Assembly (NCBI GenBank): GCA_003246455.1
Contig: QKAF01000103.1
Coordinates: 1 to 42,401 of the forward strand
DNA: 42,401 nt
Direction of reading: 5' to 3'
Source: Bacteroidota bacterium
GTDB taxonomy: Bacteria; Bacteroidota; Ignavibacteria; SZUA-365
Positions 1 to 8,131 of this stretch are shown here, one piece after another. Under the pieces are notes generated by a model. The model saw only the letters and a list, made by a program, of their open reading frames with translations. It made no database searches and was not told the origin of the DNA. A program made the translations under genes and the position numbers. The stretch's first letter is position 1. Every line of letters starts with the position of its first letter.

Positions 1-257
1 TCCTCGATCGTACGCGCTTTGTAGCCGATGTATGAGCCCGTGACTTTGTGGCGGCCGGGAGGAACGTTGAGAATGACGTAGGCGCCGTTGACGTCCGTGG
101 CCGCGCCTCGGTTGGGTGTGGAGTAGACGATGACATTCGCTCCGATCAGCGGTTCTCCCGTTTCCCGATCGGTCATCTTTCCCCGGATGGTGCCGAATTC
201 CTGCGCGCAGACAACGGCAGGCAACAGCAGCAGCAGCATGAGCACTACAGTCCGCAT
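1..257 (-). CDS. N-terminus of a carboxypeptidase-regulatory-domain / TonB-receptor-like protein (partial)
   Basis: Only the first 85 codons are inside the window; the gene runs off the left edge. The ATG at 257 follows an AAGGGGG ribosome binding site six bases upstream. Residues 1-19 are a signal peptide ending in VVCAQ. From about residue 22 the chain reads as a CarboxypepD_reg-like beta-sandwich: GTIRGKMTDRETGEPLIGAN, then a DVNGAYVILNVPPG segment and a GYK turn. In this group of bacteria this domain usually begins SusC-like or other TonB-dependent outer-membrane receptors, but it also starts other surface proteins. The barrel is not visible, so the receptor assignment is inference from the family. 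A repeat element lies just upstream, between this gene and the glycosyltransferase gene. Confidence 0.75.
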   Translation of the reverse strand, partial: MRTVVLMLLLLLPAVVCAQEFGTIRGKMTDRETGEPLIGANVIVYSTPNRGAATDVNGAYVILNVPPGRHKVTGSYIGYKARTIE

Positions 258-372
258 GGCGTACCCCCTTTGTACGTATGTCCTTGGAGTGGGCTATTAC
301 GTTCACTGGACACGCCGAGGGTGAAACGGTTACAGATCAGTACATGGGTGTCCGGTTCCGTGCGTGGAGTTG

Positions 373-630
373 GAGGCGAGGGAGGAGAAAGGGAGGAAGG
401 ATGCAGAGAACGCAGAGAAGATTTTACCGCTGAGGCGCGCTGAGCGGCACAGAGGATTTTGGGAAATCGCTTTGAATTTTATCCGGGGAAATTCCTCGAC
501 GTCAGCCATCAATGATCCGACGATGAAAGATCCCACCGGCATCACAGATCCTCGGCGCGCCTCTGTGCGCCTCCGCGGTAAAATCTTCTCTGCGGTCTCC
601 CTGACCTCCCTCCCTTTCTCCTCCGACGCC
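373..630. repeat. Paired-arm inverted repeat element A
   Basis: Two arms face each other: a plus-orientation arm at about 373-460 and a reverse-complement arm at about 548-630, separated by 87 bp without repeat identity. Each arm has a G-rich outer edge (GGAGGGAGG-type runs), the core GAGAAGATTTTACCGC, a GGAGGCGCACAGAGGCGCGC-like block, and an inner GAGGATTTT-type end. The outer edge of the right arm touches the stop codon of the glycosyltransferase at 631. A transcript of the region could fold into a stem of roughly 80 bp with mismatches. There are related copies at 2574-2826, 3621-3708 and 8761-9123. Open reading frames across the arms give recurring peptides such as REDFTAEA and are not genes. 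Confidence 0.85.
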
Positions 631-1395
631 TTACTTCTTCAACGCCTTGTACTTCCCTGCCCAGAAATTCCCGCGCACCCGGAGCAGTCCCTTGATGTCG
701 TCGGTGGCGGTTTTGACGATCTTGACGCGGGTATCGAGGTCTTCGATCCATTTGACGGGAACGTCGAAGATGCGGTAGCCGCATTTCTCGCCGATGATGA
801 GGAGTTCGGAATCAAAGAACCAGACATTGTCGTCGATATGCGGAAGCAGCACTTCCACGACCTGGCGCGTGACGGCCTTGAACCCGCACTGCGCGTCGGA
901 GAAGCGGGTGAAGAACAGCGATTTCACCATCAGGTTGTAGGTGCGTGAAATCAGTTCGCGTTTGAAGCTGCGTTCCGTGTTGGCGCCTTTCATGAGACGC
1001 GAGCCGGTACCGATGTCGTAACCCTCGTGCGCGAGCGCGTTCACCATGGGGGGATACGATTCGAGGTTCGTCGAGAGATCGACGTCCATGTAGCTGACGA
1101 TATCCGCATCGGACTCCGTCCACGATTTCTTCAGCGCCCGTCCGCGGCCCTTCTGTTCGAGACGCAGGTACTGCACGCGCGCGTATTCCTCGGTGAGCTT
1201 CCGCGACACTTCCGGAGTGCGGTCGATCGAGGCGTTGTCCGCGATCTCGATCACCCAGTCGTAATCCGCCATGTTTTCGCTGAGAAACGCATGCAGCGCT
1301 GGGATGCTGACCGGGAGAGCTTTTTCTTCGTTGTAGACGGGGATGGTGACGAGCAGTTTCATGTCGGTCCGGTTGATTTGGGACGGGCTGGTCAT
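631..1395 (-). CDS. GT2 family glycosyltransferase (dolichyl-phosphate glucosyl/mannosyltransferase-like)
   Basis: This is a GT-A fold glycosyltransferase that transfers a sugar from a nucleotide sugar, in this subfamily often to a polyprenyl phosphate. In the 254-residue product, IPVYNEE at 18-24 opens the fold, ADNASIDRT follows at 52-60, KGRGRALK at 82-89 and the metal-binding DVD at 104-106. A QCGFKA motif in the second half is typical of the DPM1/ALG5-like group. No membrane segment is evident, so it probably acts on the cytoplasmic face of the membrane. The start is uncertain: ATG at 1395 is the longest ATG start, but the conserved region begins at the second ATG (1362), and neither has a clear ribosome site. 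The gene is divergent from the barrel gene at 1491. Its stop codon is flush with repeat element A. Confidence 0.88.
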   Translation of the reverse strand: MTSPSQINRTDMKLLVTIPVYNEEKALPVSIPALHAFLSENMADYDWVIEIADNASIDRTPEVSRKLTEEYARVQYLRLEQKGRGRALKKSWTESDADIVSYMDVDLSTNLESYPPMVNALAHEGYDIGTGSRLMKGANTERSFKRELISRTYNLMVKSLFFTRFSDAQCGFKAVTRQVVEVLLPHIDDNVWFFDSELLIIGEKCGYRIFDVPVKWIEDLDTRVKIVKTATDDIKGLLRVRGNFWAGKYKALKK

Positions 1396-1490
1396 CAAAA
1401 GTAGGCAGGGGGGGAAGGATTTCCAAGTTTGACAGTCTCATGACAACCGCGTATTGTGGCGGCAGTATCTTCCCGGCAAAGGAGGTTCCC

Positions 1491-2573
1491 ATGCGAATCA
1501 CTGCCATTCTCCTCTGCATGCTGAGTGCCGTCCTCACCGCCGCAGCGCAGGGAATATCGACCGTGCCTTCGCAGGAGACCGGGGGCGTGGACTGGAATCA
1601 CTTCCCCATCGTGATGTACGACACCGACGTCGGCTTCGGCGGCGGATACAAGACCGTCCTGCGCAATGCCCTCGGGTCTCGTGAATCCTTCGACCTGACG
1701 CTGTTCGCTTCCACCAAAGGCGAGCGCTGGGTACGGCTCGCGGCGTCCTGGCCCGATGCCGAGCTGCGCCAGGGCACGGCATACCCGTTCGCCCTGGATG
1801 TCGTACTCGATTACGACAAGATGATATCGAACAGCTTCTTCGGCGTCGGTTACGCGAGCCGCTACGACGACCGTGAGCTGTATACATTCGAACCGCTGGA
1901 GATCACCGCCGCCGTCAGCAGGGGTTTCACTCCGACCCTCGTCGCAACGGCAGCCCTGCGCTTCAAACGCATCTGGTCCTATGGGTTTGAAATCCCCGGC
2001 CGCCTGGCGCCGGACCCGCGCAATGCGAGCACCTGTGACATCGGCTCCGTCGCACTGCAGCTGCGCCATGACACGCGCTCCAGCGTCCTTCAGCCGACCG
2101 CGGGCTGGGTGCTGCAGGCGGACGTCGAGCAGGCGCTTCCCGTGACGGACTTCGCGAAAGAGTGGACGCGCCTGGCCGGCTGGGCACAGTACTACACATC
2201 GATGTGGGACCTCGTTCTCGCCGCGCGCTTCGGCATGCAGGCGCTGATCGGCGACGACATTCCGATTCAGCAGCTTCTCCCCATCGGCGGCAACAACACC
2301 GTGCGCGGCATTCCGAAGGACCGCTTCCTCGACCGTGTCAGCGCCGTCGGCAACCTCGAGTTCCGTTTCCCCGTCTGGGCCGATCTCGGAGCCGTGATCG
2401 GCGTCGACGCCGGCGCCGTCTCCCACGAATTCAGGGACATCGCATCATCGCGCTGGATGGTCACGCCGGTGGCGGGTCTGCGGTACTACCTCCCGACGTT
2501 CGTGGTACGGGGAGATGTGGGCTGGAGCGGGGAGGCGCTGGGGGTGTATTTCAACTTCGGGCAGGTATTTTAG
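1491..2573 (+). CDS. Omp85/BamA-type outer membrane beta-barrel protein without POTRA domains
   Basis: The 360-residue product starts at an ATG preceded by AAAGGAGG at ideal spacing; an upstream in-frame ATG at 1440 has no such site. Residues 1-20 form a signal peptide ending in AAAQ. The rest alternates short polar turns and amphipathic strands. A late segment, IGGNNTVRGIPKDRFLD, matches the substrate-loop region (VRGY/F-type motif) of the surface antigen/Omp85 barrel. The protein ends with a C-terminal phenylalanine, as expected of a substrate of the BAM machinery. There is no room for POTRA domains between the signal peptide and the barrel, so it resembles the short Omp85-like barrels common in Bacteroidota. 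Substrate or partner is unknown. The stop codon is immediately followed by repeat element B. Confidence 0.82.
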   Translation: MRITAILLCMLSAVLTAAAQGISTVPSQETGGVDWNHFPIVMYDTDVGFGGGYKTVLRNALGSRESFDLTLFASTKGERWVRLAASWPDAELRQGTAYPFALDVVLDYDKMISNSFFGVGYASRYDDRELYTFEPLEITAAVSRGFTPTLVATAALRFKRIWSYGFEIPGRLAPDPRNASTCDIGSVALQLRHDTRSSVLQPTAGWVLQADVEQALPVTDFAKEWTRLAGWAQYYTSMWDLVLAARFGMQALIGDDIPIQQLLPIGGNNTVRGIPKDRFLDRVSAVGNLEFRFPVWADLGAVIGVDAGAVSHEFRDIASSRWMVTPVAGLRYYLPTFVVRGDVGWSGEALGVYFNFGQVF

Positions 2574-2826
2574 GCGTGAGAGAGTGAGGGAGGGAGGTCA
2601 GGGAGGACACAGAGAAGATTTCACCGCGGAGGCGCACAGAGGCGCGCGGAGGATTTTAATAGGAAACGCTATATTCCCCATGGAGCAGGTCGGAAGAACA
2701 CCACGTTTACGCCATTCGTATCAGTCAGATGCGAAATCCCGAATAACCTTCTGTGCGCCTCTGCGCGCCCTGTGGTAAAATCTTCTCCGCGCCCTCTGCA
2801 ACCTCCTCTCCCTTACTCCTCCCACT
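2574..2826. repeat. Paired-arm inverted repeat element B
   Basis: The left arm (about 2574-2657) begins on the base after the stop codon of the barrel gene. The right arm (about 2747-2826, opposite orientation) ends 16 bp before the start codon of the next gene. The centre is 89 bp. The left arm has one change in the core (GATTTC for GATTTT); the right arm is the most diverged, with ACCACAGGG in place of ACCGCGGAGG. Total length is 253 bp, close to that of element A. The element lies in the presumed 3' untranslated region of the barrel gene, where a long hairpin could stop transcription or protect the message. Confidence 0.82.
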
Positions 2827-2842
2827 ACTCTGGAGCCTCACT

Positions 2843-3139
2843 ATGCATGTTATCGCCGATTTGATGGTCGTCCCCCTCGGTGTCGGCATTTCCGTTTCGC
2901 CGTACGTTGCGGCATGCGAGAAAATCCTGAAGGACGCCGGGTTGAAGACCAACCTTCATGCCTACGGGACAAACATCGAGGGTGAATGGGACGATCTGTT
3001 CGCAGCCGTCAAACGCTGTCACGAGGTCATTCACGAGATGGGAGCGCCGCGTGTCTCGTCCAGCTTGAAGGTCGGTACCCGCACCGACCGAGTCCAGACA
3101 ATGGACGACAAGATCCGCAGCGTCGAAGAGAAAATGTAG
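2843..3139 (+). CDS. MTH1187 family thiamine-binding-type protein (YqgV-like)
   Basis: The 98-residue protein belongs to the small MTH1187/YkoF-like family. These have a ferredoxin-like fold that oligomerises, and some members bind thiamine or related pyrimidines. Family hallmarks are the opening beta strand ADLMVVPLGVGISVSPYV, the central LHAYGTNIEGEWDDLFAAVKRCHE segment and the SSSLKVGTRTD strand near the C-terminus. Length matches the family (about 100 residues). A GGAG lies eight bases before the ATG. It is likely cytoplasmic and shows no signal peptide. It sits between a repeat element and the convergent GxxExxY gene, whose stop codon is only seven bases away, so it is probably expressed alone. 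No thiamine genes are nearby, and the ligand is not shown by the sequence. Confidence 0.85.
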   Translation: MHVIADLMVVPLGVGISVSPYVAACEKILKDAGLKTNLHAYGTNIEGEWDDLFAAVKRCHEVIHEMGAPRVSSSLKVGTRTDRVQTMDDKIRSVEEKM

Positions 3140-3146
3140 AGCCCGT

Positions 3147-3527
3147 CTACTTCGGAGTGTGTATCACACGCTTGTAGTCGTCTTTCAGATGCCGAGCATT
3201 GAAGTTGAACAGCAGACCATGCGTTTTCCCGCTCAGTCTGAGGTACGTCAGGATCTGTGCCAGGTGCACCGGATGAAGTGCGTCAACAGCTTTCAGCTCC
3301 ACGATCACCCTGTCCTCAACCAGCAAATCGAGCCGGTACGCAGCTTCCAGCTCCACTGCCTTATAGCAGAGCGGAAGCTGCTTCTCCATTTCGACAGCCA
3401 AACCATTCGCTTGCAGTTCATACGCCAGGCAGGTCCTGTACGTCGACTCCAGCAATCCCGGTCCCAACTCCGAATGCACCGTGAATGCGCACCCGATAAT
3501 CCTGTACGTGAGATCATTGATCTGCAT
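3147..3527 (-). CDS. GxxExxY protein (predicted PD-(D/E)XK nuclease-like fold)
   Basis: The 126-residue protein carries the defining motif as GLLESTY at about residues 24-30, preceded by the usual IGCAFTVHSELGPG. A later RLDLLVEDRVIVELKAV segment gives the D...ExK pattern of PD-(D/E)XK nucleases, and HLAQILTYLRLSG follows as in the rest of the family. The function of the family is not established; members occur sporadically and often in several copies per genome. An AGGGAG ribosome site lies six bases before the ATG. The only sequence between this gene and the DUF4175 stop codon is a C-rich tandem repeat and a solitary repeat arm (arm C), so the gene may travel with, or depend on, the repeat family. 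It converges on the MTH1187 gene with seven bases between stops. Confidence 0.9.
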   Translation of the reverse strand: MQINDLTYRIIGCAFTVHSELGPGLLESTYRTCLAYELQANGLAVEMEKQLPLCYKAVELEAAYRLDLLVEDRVIVELKAVDALHPVHLAQILTYLRLSGKTHGLLFNFNARHLKDDYKRVIHTPK

Positions 3528-3574
3528 CTTCGACTCCCTATCGAGATGTTGAACATTTTCAAACTCTCCCTCCT

Positions 3575-3617
3575 CCTCCCTGCCCTTTCCCCTCCAACGC
3601 CTCCCTGCCCTTTCCCC
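3575..3617. repeat. 25-bp C-rich tandem repeat, 1.7 copies
   Basis: An 18-base unit (CCTCCCTGCCCTTTCCCC) occurs at 3575-3592 and again at 3600-3617, giving a 25-bp period with a short TCCAACG spacer. It resembles the outer C-rich edge of the right-hand repeat arms (CCTCCCTTTCTCCTCC...ACGCC), so it may be the debris of one or two truncated arms next to arm C. It lies in the leader region of the GxxExxY gene. Confidence 0.7.
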
Positions 3618-3620
3618 ACA

Positions 3621-3708
3621 ATCCCTCTGCGCGCCTCTGTGCGCCTCCGCGGTAAAATCTTCTCCGTGTCCTCCCTGACCTCCCTCCCTTTCTCCTCCTA
3701 CGCCTCTC
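3621..3708 (-). repeat. Solitary repeat arm C
   Basis: This is a full right-type arm with the intact core (GAGAAGATTTTACCGC on the minus strand) and the outer G-rich edge. It ends exactly at the stop codon of the DUF4175 gene (3709-3711). No opposing arm is found within 300 bp; the nearest plus-orientation arm is that of element B at 2574. On the minus strand it reads from the end of the DUF4175 gene toward the GxxExxY gene, which takes the place of the normal 80-90 bp centre. Confidence 0.8.
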
Positions 3709-6700
3709 TTACTCTCCCGTTACCACGGATTCCAACGCCTCGAAGTACTTCCGTATCAACCCCTCGTAATCCCGGGCGTACCCTTCGTTGACGGCCTTCT
3801 GCAGGTCCGAGCGGATCCCGTCGCGGGGGTCGAGGAGATTCGGATCGATCTGTCCGGGACTCCGCCGCGCGACGTCGTCGCCGGTGCGGGACCGCCGCCG
3901 CTTCTCCCAGTCGCGTTCGCGCATGGAACGGGAGGCGTCGAGCATGCGGGAGAGGATGCGCTCCTGCTTCTGCAGGGTGTTGGGATTGACGTTGTTCTGC
4001 TGCATGTCGCGGACGACTTCCTGCATGTCCTCGGCGATGCGGTCGAGGTCGCCGAGCAGCTTCTTGCCGTCTTCGCTGCGCTTGGCTTCCTCGTTGAGCT
4101 CCTGCAGGGTCTTCTGCACGGCTTTCTGCTGCATCATCAGGCGCTGCATCTGCTCCCGCTCCGATTGCGACTGTCCGCCCTGGGACGGCGAGGGCATGCT
4201 CTGGTTGATATCCATCTGCTGCTGCGCCATCTGCCGCAGCTGCTGCATCATGGAACCGCCCTGGGAACTGCCGGACTTCGACGACTTCTGCATGCTCTGC
4301 GCGATTTTTTTCGCCGCCTCGTTCAGCTCCGACATCGCACCGCCCTGCTGTTCGCCGCCGGCGCGCTGGTCGCGGTTCTGCATGCTCTCCATTGCCTGCT
4401 TCATCTGCTGCATGGCCTTGCCGAGATGCTTGGCCATCTCCTGGTCGACGGCGAAGGTCTTCTTCGCCAGCTCCATCAGCTCGTTGCCGGTCTGGTTCAG
4501 CTGCTCCATGATCTGCTGCTGCTCGCGCATGGCTTCGCGGTACTGCGGTGAATTCTGCGGCAGCTGCTGCACCATGTTCTTCAGTTCCTCCTGCCGCTTC
4601 GACAGCTCCAGCACTTCCTTCAGCGCCTTCTGGAAGGCCTTCTGCACCATCTTCTGCATGTTCTGGTTGAGCTTCTTCTTCACCTGCTCCATCTTCTTCT
4701 GCATCTTGCGCATCTGCTCCGCAGTCTTCTTCTGCTGCTTCGAGGCGTTCTGACACTGGCCGCCTTCGCATTGCCCGGCGGACTGATTCATCTGTTCCTG
4801 CATCTGCGACAGGTTCATTTCCTGCATCGCCTCGCGCATTTCGTCGAGCGGCATTTCCTGCGGAAACTCCTCCATCTTCTGCTGCAGTTCCTTCATCTCG
4901 CGCTGCATCGCCTCGGCCTGCTTCTTCATCTCGCGCTGCTCCTGCGCGAGACGGTCCAGCTCCTGCTGGTTTTTCGGATCGGCGTTCTCGGTACGGTTGG
5001 CGAGATCTTCCTGCTGTTTGGCCATTTCCTCGGCCCGCTTGGTCAGCTCGTCCACCTTCTGCTCGATCTGAATGCGCTTGAGCAGGTCGATGCTCCGCTC
5101 GATGCTCTTACGGAAGTTCTCCTCGTTGAACTGGAAGTTCTCCATCGCCTTCTTCATCTGCTCGGGCGACATCTGCTGCATCATCTCGTTCATCTTCTTC
5201 TGCATCTCGCGCAGCTCGGGCGCGTCGACTTCCTTCATCAGCTGCTGCAGCTCGTCGTATTTCTTCAGCGTCTCCTCGGAGATCATGTTCTGCTTCTCCA
5301 TGTCGCGCTTGAGTTCGCTGAGCTGCTCGTTGACTTTCTTCACGTCCTGCGCCATCTGCTCCTGGCGCTTCATCAGCTCCTCGAGCTTCTTCTGCTGCTG
5401 CCAGTCGAGCTTCTCGGCGTTCTGCTGCTTCATTTCCTGTTGCAGCTTGTTGAGCTCTTTCTGCACGTCCTGCGCGGCTTTCAGCGTGTTCTCGAGATCG
5501 TCGACGGCCTTCTCCTGCTCGGCGTCGGCCTTGGCGAACACTTCGTCGAGCGAGGGCAGGCGGAGGGAGAACACCTGGCTGCGGCCGACCTTCGGACCGT
5601 TGACGTTGTCATTGTCGTAGACTTCTACGTAATAATTGATCACGTCCTCGGGCACGATATTGAGCGAGGTGAGATTCCAGATGAACGGCACTTCCATCTG
5701 TGCGGCGCGCGCGCTCGGGAGCGGAATGACGATGGAGGAATATTCCTCCTGCGCTTTCTCGTAGCGCGATGCGGCGAGACGGTATTTCAGCACGAGCTTC
5801 GAAAAACCGAAGTCGTCGCCGATGCCCATCACCATCGCGAGGCGCATGCTTTCATCGAGATTCGTGTTCATGCCCGGTTCGAGAATGTCCACCGTCGGCG
5901 CCATGTCGGGCACGACCTTCAGCGCGTATTCAATGGGATTGGCGTTCTCGATGCCGCCTTCATCGCGCAGGGCGATGTGATACGAGCCGTCGCGGCGCAG
6001 CACGAAGCCCGCCTTCGCGCGCGTTCCCTCCAGCGTCACCGCCACGTTCTGCGTGTCGGCGAAGGCGAGCACGGCGCTGGCGACGTCCTTGTTCAATGTC
6101 ATGTCGAGGGAAATCCGCGTTCCGGCGAGGGCCGTGACGTCGCCGACGTTGTCGTCGAGATAGCGCGGCGGCAGCTTGGTGTAGGACGGGAAGGTCAGCT
6201 GCACGCGCATCGAGCGGATGAACGGCCGGTCCACCACCTCCACCCGGAAATGCCTGCTGCGGTAGCCCTTCGCTTCGGCGTAATAGTCGAAGGAGCTGCG
6301 GAGGCCTTCCACCACGGCGACATACTGTCCGCTGCTGTCGCGGACGGTGCGCGCCGCGTCGAAATTCTCCTGTCCCTCTTCGCGCATATAGAAAGTCACC
6401 TCCGGCTGCACGCGCGCGGTGGTGCTCGCCGTCAGATTGACGGTCTCTCCTTTCACCGCTTCGGCGTCGCCGGGCGCGACAATGAATTCGAAGGGCGCGG
6501 GAGGAGCGAAATCGGTGCGGAACTGCAGCAGCCGCCACGCGCCGCCGCCCATGGTGCCGGGCAGCATCGCGAAGGCCAGCGCCGCGAAGCCGAGTGCGAA
6601 GAACGCGCTGCGCGTCGCCTTGCGGGCGGGCGCGGTGTCGACCACCGGTTTGAGATCCAGGCGCGTGAACGCATCGGCCACGTCGCTGAAACCGGCGTCC

Positions 6701-7107
6701 ACCAGCGCGGGCGACCATGCCACGTGCCTGTCTCGCCGCATTTCACGGAACACCTGCAGGGCATTGAGCAGCCGGTCGCGGATATCGGGGAAATGCCCGC
6801 CGACTTCGTCTGCCACGGTGTCATCGCTTTTACGGCGCGCGGCGGAGAATCGCGGGGCCAGCGCGGGCGAGAGAAAAATACCGGCACTGATGAGAATGGC
6901 GATGACCGAGGCCGAGAACAGCACGGTACGCGCGTCTATGCCGAGGTAGAATATCCCTTCGATCGCGGTGGCAAGAATCACGACGACTGCTGCGACGGCG
7001 AGTGAACGCATCACGCCGCGCCGCAGGGCAAGGGACTCCTCGCGCCGGCGCACGCCGTGCAGCGCGTCCATGATTCTATTGTAGTTGGTCAGCTTTGTAT
7101 CCTGCAT
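3709..7107 (-). CDS. DUF4175 family membrane-anchored coiled-coil protein
   Basis: This is the largest protein in the window (1132 residues). The N-terminus has two membrane segments at about 34-56 and 61-80, with a third near 170-190. Then come beta-rich modules to about residue 515 with repeated FRVEVVDRPFI- and LTFPSYT-type strands, as in DUF4175 proteins. From about 525 to 1035 it is almost continuous helix of unusual composition, very rich in Gln, Met, Lys and Glu with almost no aromatic residues. It ends in a short basic tail and an amphipathic helix. The family is found in Bacteroidota and relatives; its role is unknown but envelope-associated. The ATG at 7107 has GAAAGG upstream. It lies 95 bp downstream of the DUF4159 gene and is probably co-transcribed with it. 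The stop codon touches repeat arm C. Confidence 0.88.
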   Translation of the reverse strand: MQDTKLTNYNRIMDALHGVRRREESLALRRGVMRSLAVAAVVVILATAIEGIFYLGIDARTVLFSASVIAILISAGIFLSPALAPRFSAARRKSDDTVADEVGGHFPDIRDRLLNALQVFREMRRDRHVAWSPALVDAGFSDVADAFTRLDLKPVVDTAPARKATRSAFFALGFAALAFAMLPGTMGGGAWRLLQFRTDFAPPAPFEFIVAPGDAEAVKGETVNLTASTTARVQPEVTFYMREEGQENFDAARTVRDSSGQYVAVVEGLRSSFDYYAEAKGYRSRHFRVEVVDRPFIRSMRVQLTFPSYTKLPPRYLDDNVGDVTALAGTRISLDMTLNKDVASAVLAFADTQNVAVTLEGTRAKAGFVLRRDGSYHIALRDEGGIENANPIEYALKVVPDMAPTVDILEPGMNTNLDESMRLAMVMGIGDDFGFSKLVLKYRLAASRYEKAQEEYSSIVIPLPSARAAQMEVPFIWNLTSLNIVPEDVINYYVEVYDNDNVNGPKVGRSQVFSLRLPSLDEVFAKADAEQEKAVDDLENTLKAAQDVQKELNKLQQEMKQQNAEKLDWQQQKKLEELMKRQEQMAQDVKKVNEQLSELKRDMEKQNMISEETLKKYDELQQLMKEVDAPELREMQKKMNEMMQQMSPEQMKKAMENFQFNEENFRKSIERSIDLLKRIQIEQKVDELTKRAEEMAKQQEDLANRTENADPKNQQELDRLAQEQREMKKQAEAMQREMKELQQKMEEFPQEMPLDEMREAMQEMNLSQMQEQMNQSAGQCEGGQCQNASKQQKKTAEQMRKMQKKMEQVKKKLNQNMQKMVQKAFQKALKEVLELSKRQEELKNMVQQLPQNSPQYREAMREQQQIMEQLNQTGNELMELAKKTFAVDQEMAKHLGKAMQQMKQAMESMQNRDQRAGGEQQGGAMSELNEAAKKIAQSMQKSSKSGSSQGGSMMQQLRQMAQQQMDINQSMPSPSQGGQSQSEREQMQRLMMQQKAVQKTLQELNEEAKRSEDGKKLLGDLDRIAEDMQEVVRDMQQNNVNPNTLQKQERILSRMLDASRSMRERDWEKRRRSRTGDDVARRSPGQIDPNLLDPRDGIRSDLQKAVNEGYARDYEGLIRKYFEALESVVTGE

Positions 7108-7202
7108 GGTCAGCCTTTCTCACTCAATGTCCTCTCGTCGGAGAGGACGGGCCTTCATCTGTTTCTTCGCCATCGCGAAAGCGCGCGGCTTCCGCTCGTC
7201 TC

Positions 7203-7913
7203 CTAATGCGTCAACGCCCAGACGATGATGTTCATTCCCATCTGCAGCGCTTTCTGCCGCACGTTCTCCGGATCCTTGTGAATGTCGGGATCCGCCCAGC
7301 CGTCGGCGAGATTGCTTTCGTAGGTATAGAACAGCACCAGGCGGCCTTCGTGGAAAATTCCGAAGCCCTGCGGCGCCTTTCCGTCGTGTTCGTGGATCTT
7401 CGGCAGTCCGTTTGGGAACTGGAAATGCGCGTGGTAGATGCCGTGGTCGAAAGGCAGTTCCACCAGTTCGCGGTCGGGAAACACTTTCTTGATCTCGCGG
7501 CGGAAGGCCTTGTCGAAGCCGTAGTCGTCGTCGACATAGAGAAAGCCGCCGTTTTCGAGATAGTTGCGCAGGTTTTCCGCCTCGCGATCGGAAAGGCGGA
7601 TGTTTCCGTGTCCGGTCATGAATACGAACGGATACGAGAACAGCTTCTCACTACCGACTTCCACGAAAACCTCCGTCCGCACGTCGACGTCGATGCTGCT
7701 GTGTTCCTTGAGAAAGCGCAGCATATTGAGTTCCGATGACGGATCGTTATACCAGTCGCCCCCGCCGTCGTATTTCGCGCGCGCGATGACGAATTTGCTG
7801 CCCAGGCGCTCGGGCACCTGCGCGGCGGCGGACGACGGGGCGAGGAGTCCCGGCGTCAGAAGCAGCGCCAGAGCGGCGATGCGGAGTGTATGTCGCAATT
7901 TCCATTCATGCAT
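7203..7913 (-). CDS. DUF4159 domain secreted protein
   Basis: The 236-residue product begins at the ATG at 7913, giving a signal peptide (basic MHEWKLRHTLR, then a hydrophobic stretch, ending near SSAAAQ). The remainder is one DUF4159 domain: KFVIARAKYDGGGDWYNDPSS at the start, FVFMTGHGNIRLSD and LRNYLENGGFLYVDDDYGFD in the middle, then FPNGLPKIHEHDG and LVLFYTYESNLADGW near the end. The domain has a glutamine-amidotransferase-like fold, and the family's activity is unknown. The upstream 36 bp could be read in frame only from a non-ATG codon and adds no signal features. In related bacteria DUF4159 proteins sit with DUF4175, MoxR and BatA-like genes; here only DUF4175 follows, which supports a shared periplasmic role. 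Confidence 0.87.
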   Translation of the reverse strand: MHEWKLRHTLRIAALALLLTPGLLAPSSAAAQVPERLGSKFVIARAKYDGGGDWYNDPSSELNMLRFLKEHSSIDVDVRTEVFVEVGSEKLFSYPFVFMTGHGNIRLSDREAENLRNYLENGGFLYVDDDYGFDKAFRREIKKVFPDRELVELPFDHGIYHAHFQFPNGLPKIHEHDGKAPQGFGIFHEGRLVLFYTYESNLADGWADPDIHKDPENVRQKALQMGMNIIVWALTH

Positions 7914-8070
7914 AGAAAGAAAGTTACCATGGTGCCGCGTACAGCGCAAGGCGGTTTTCAGGAATCAGTCACGGACCATCTCACGTGACGCATCAGCGAA
8001 GGGGAGCGAGGGCAAGGCAGAATGACGGATTAGGGAAGCGACTTCACGGTCCGTGCCATGCGAGTGCCTG

Positions 8071-8099
8071 TTGCATGTTCATTTTCGGATAGTTACATT
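8071..8099 (+). promoter_or_regulatory. Candidate promoter of the MerR-type regulator
   Basis: TTGCAT at 8071-8076 and TACATT at 8094-8099 are separated by exactly 17 bp and would place a transcription start about 25 bases before the ATG at 8132. The match to the general housekeeping consensus is partial. It lies in the 218-bp divergent region between the DUF4159 gene and the regulator; I see no other clear site there. Confidence 0.4.
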
Positions 8100-8131
8100 C
8101 AGTCTGTTGCGCCACAAACGCCCGGTGCGTC

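Noticed and set aside
48-948. Short frames across the repeat arms (48-443, 364-948, 330-545)
   Set aside because: They give recurring peptides such as REDFTAEA that arise from the repeat core in any copy. They are not protein genes.
3560-3720. CRISPR array
   Set aside because: The short-period repeats at 3575-3617 and the arms are not separated by regular spacers, and there are no cas genes.
4771-7005. 744-codon open frame on the plus strand opposite the DUF4175 gene
   Set aside because: It is the antisense of the coiled-coil gene. The long open frame follows from the GC-rich third codon positions, and its product (His/Leu-rich, HLLLHLL repeats) is a mirror of Gln, Met and Lys codons.
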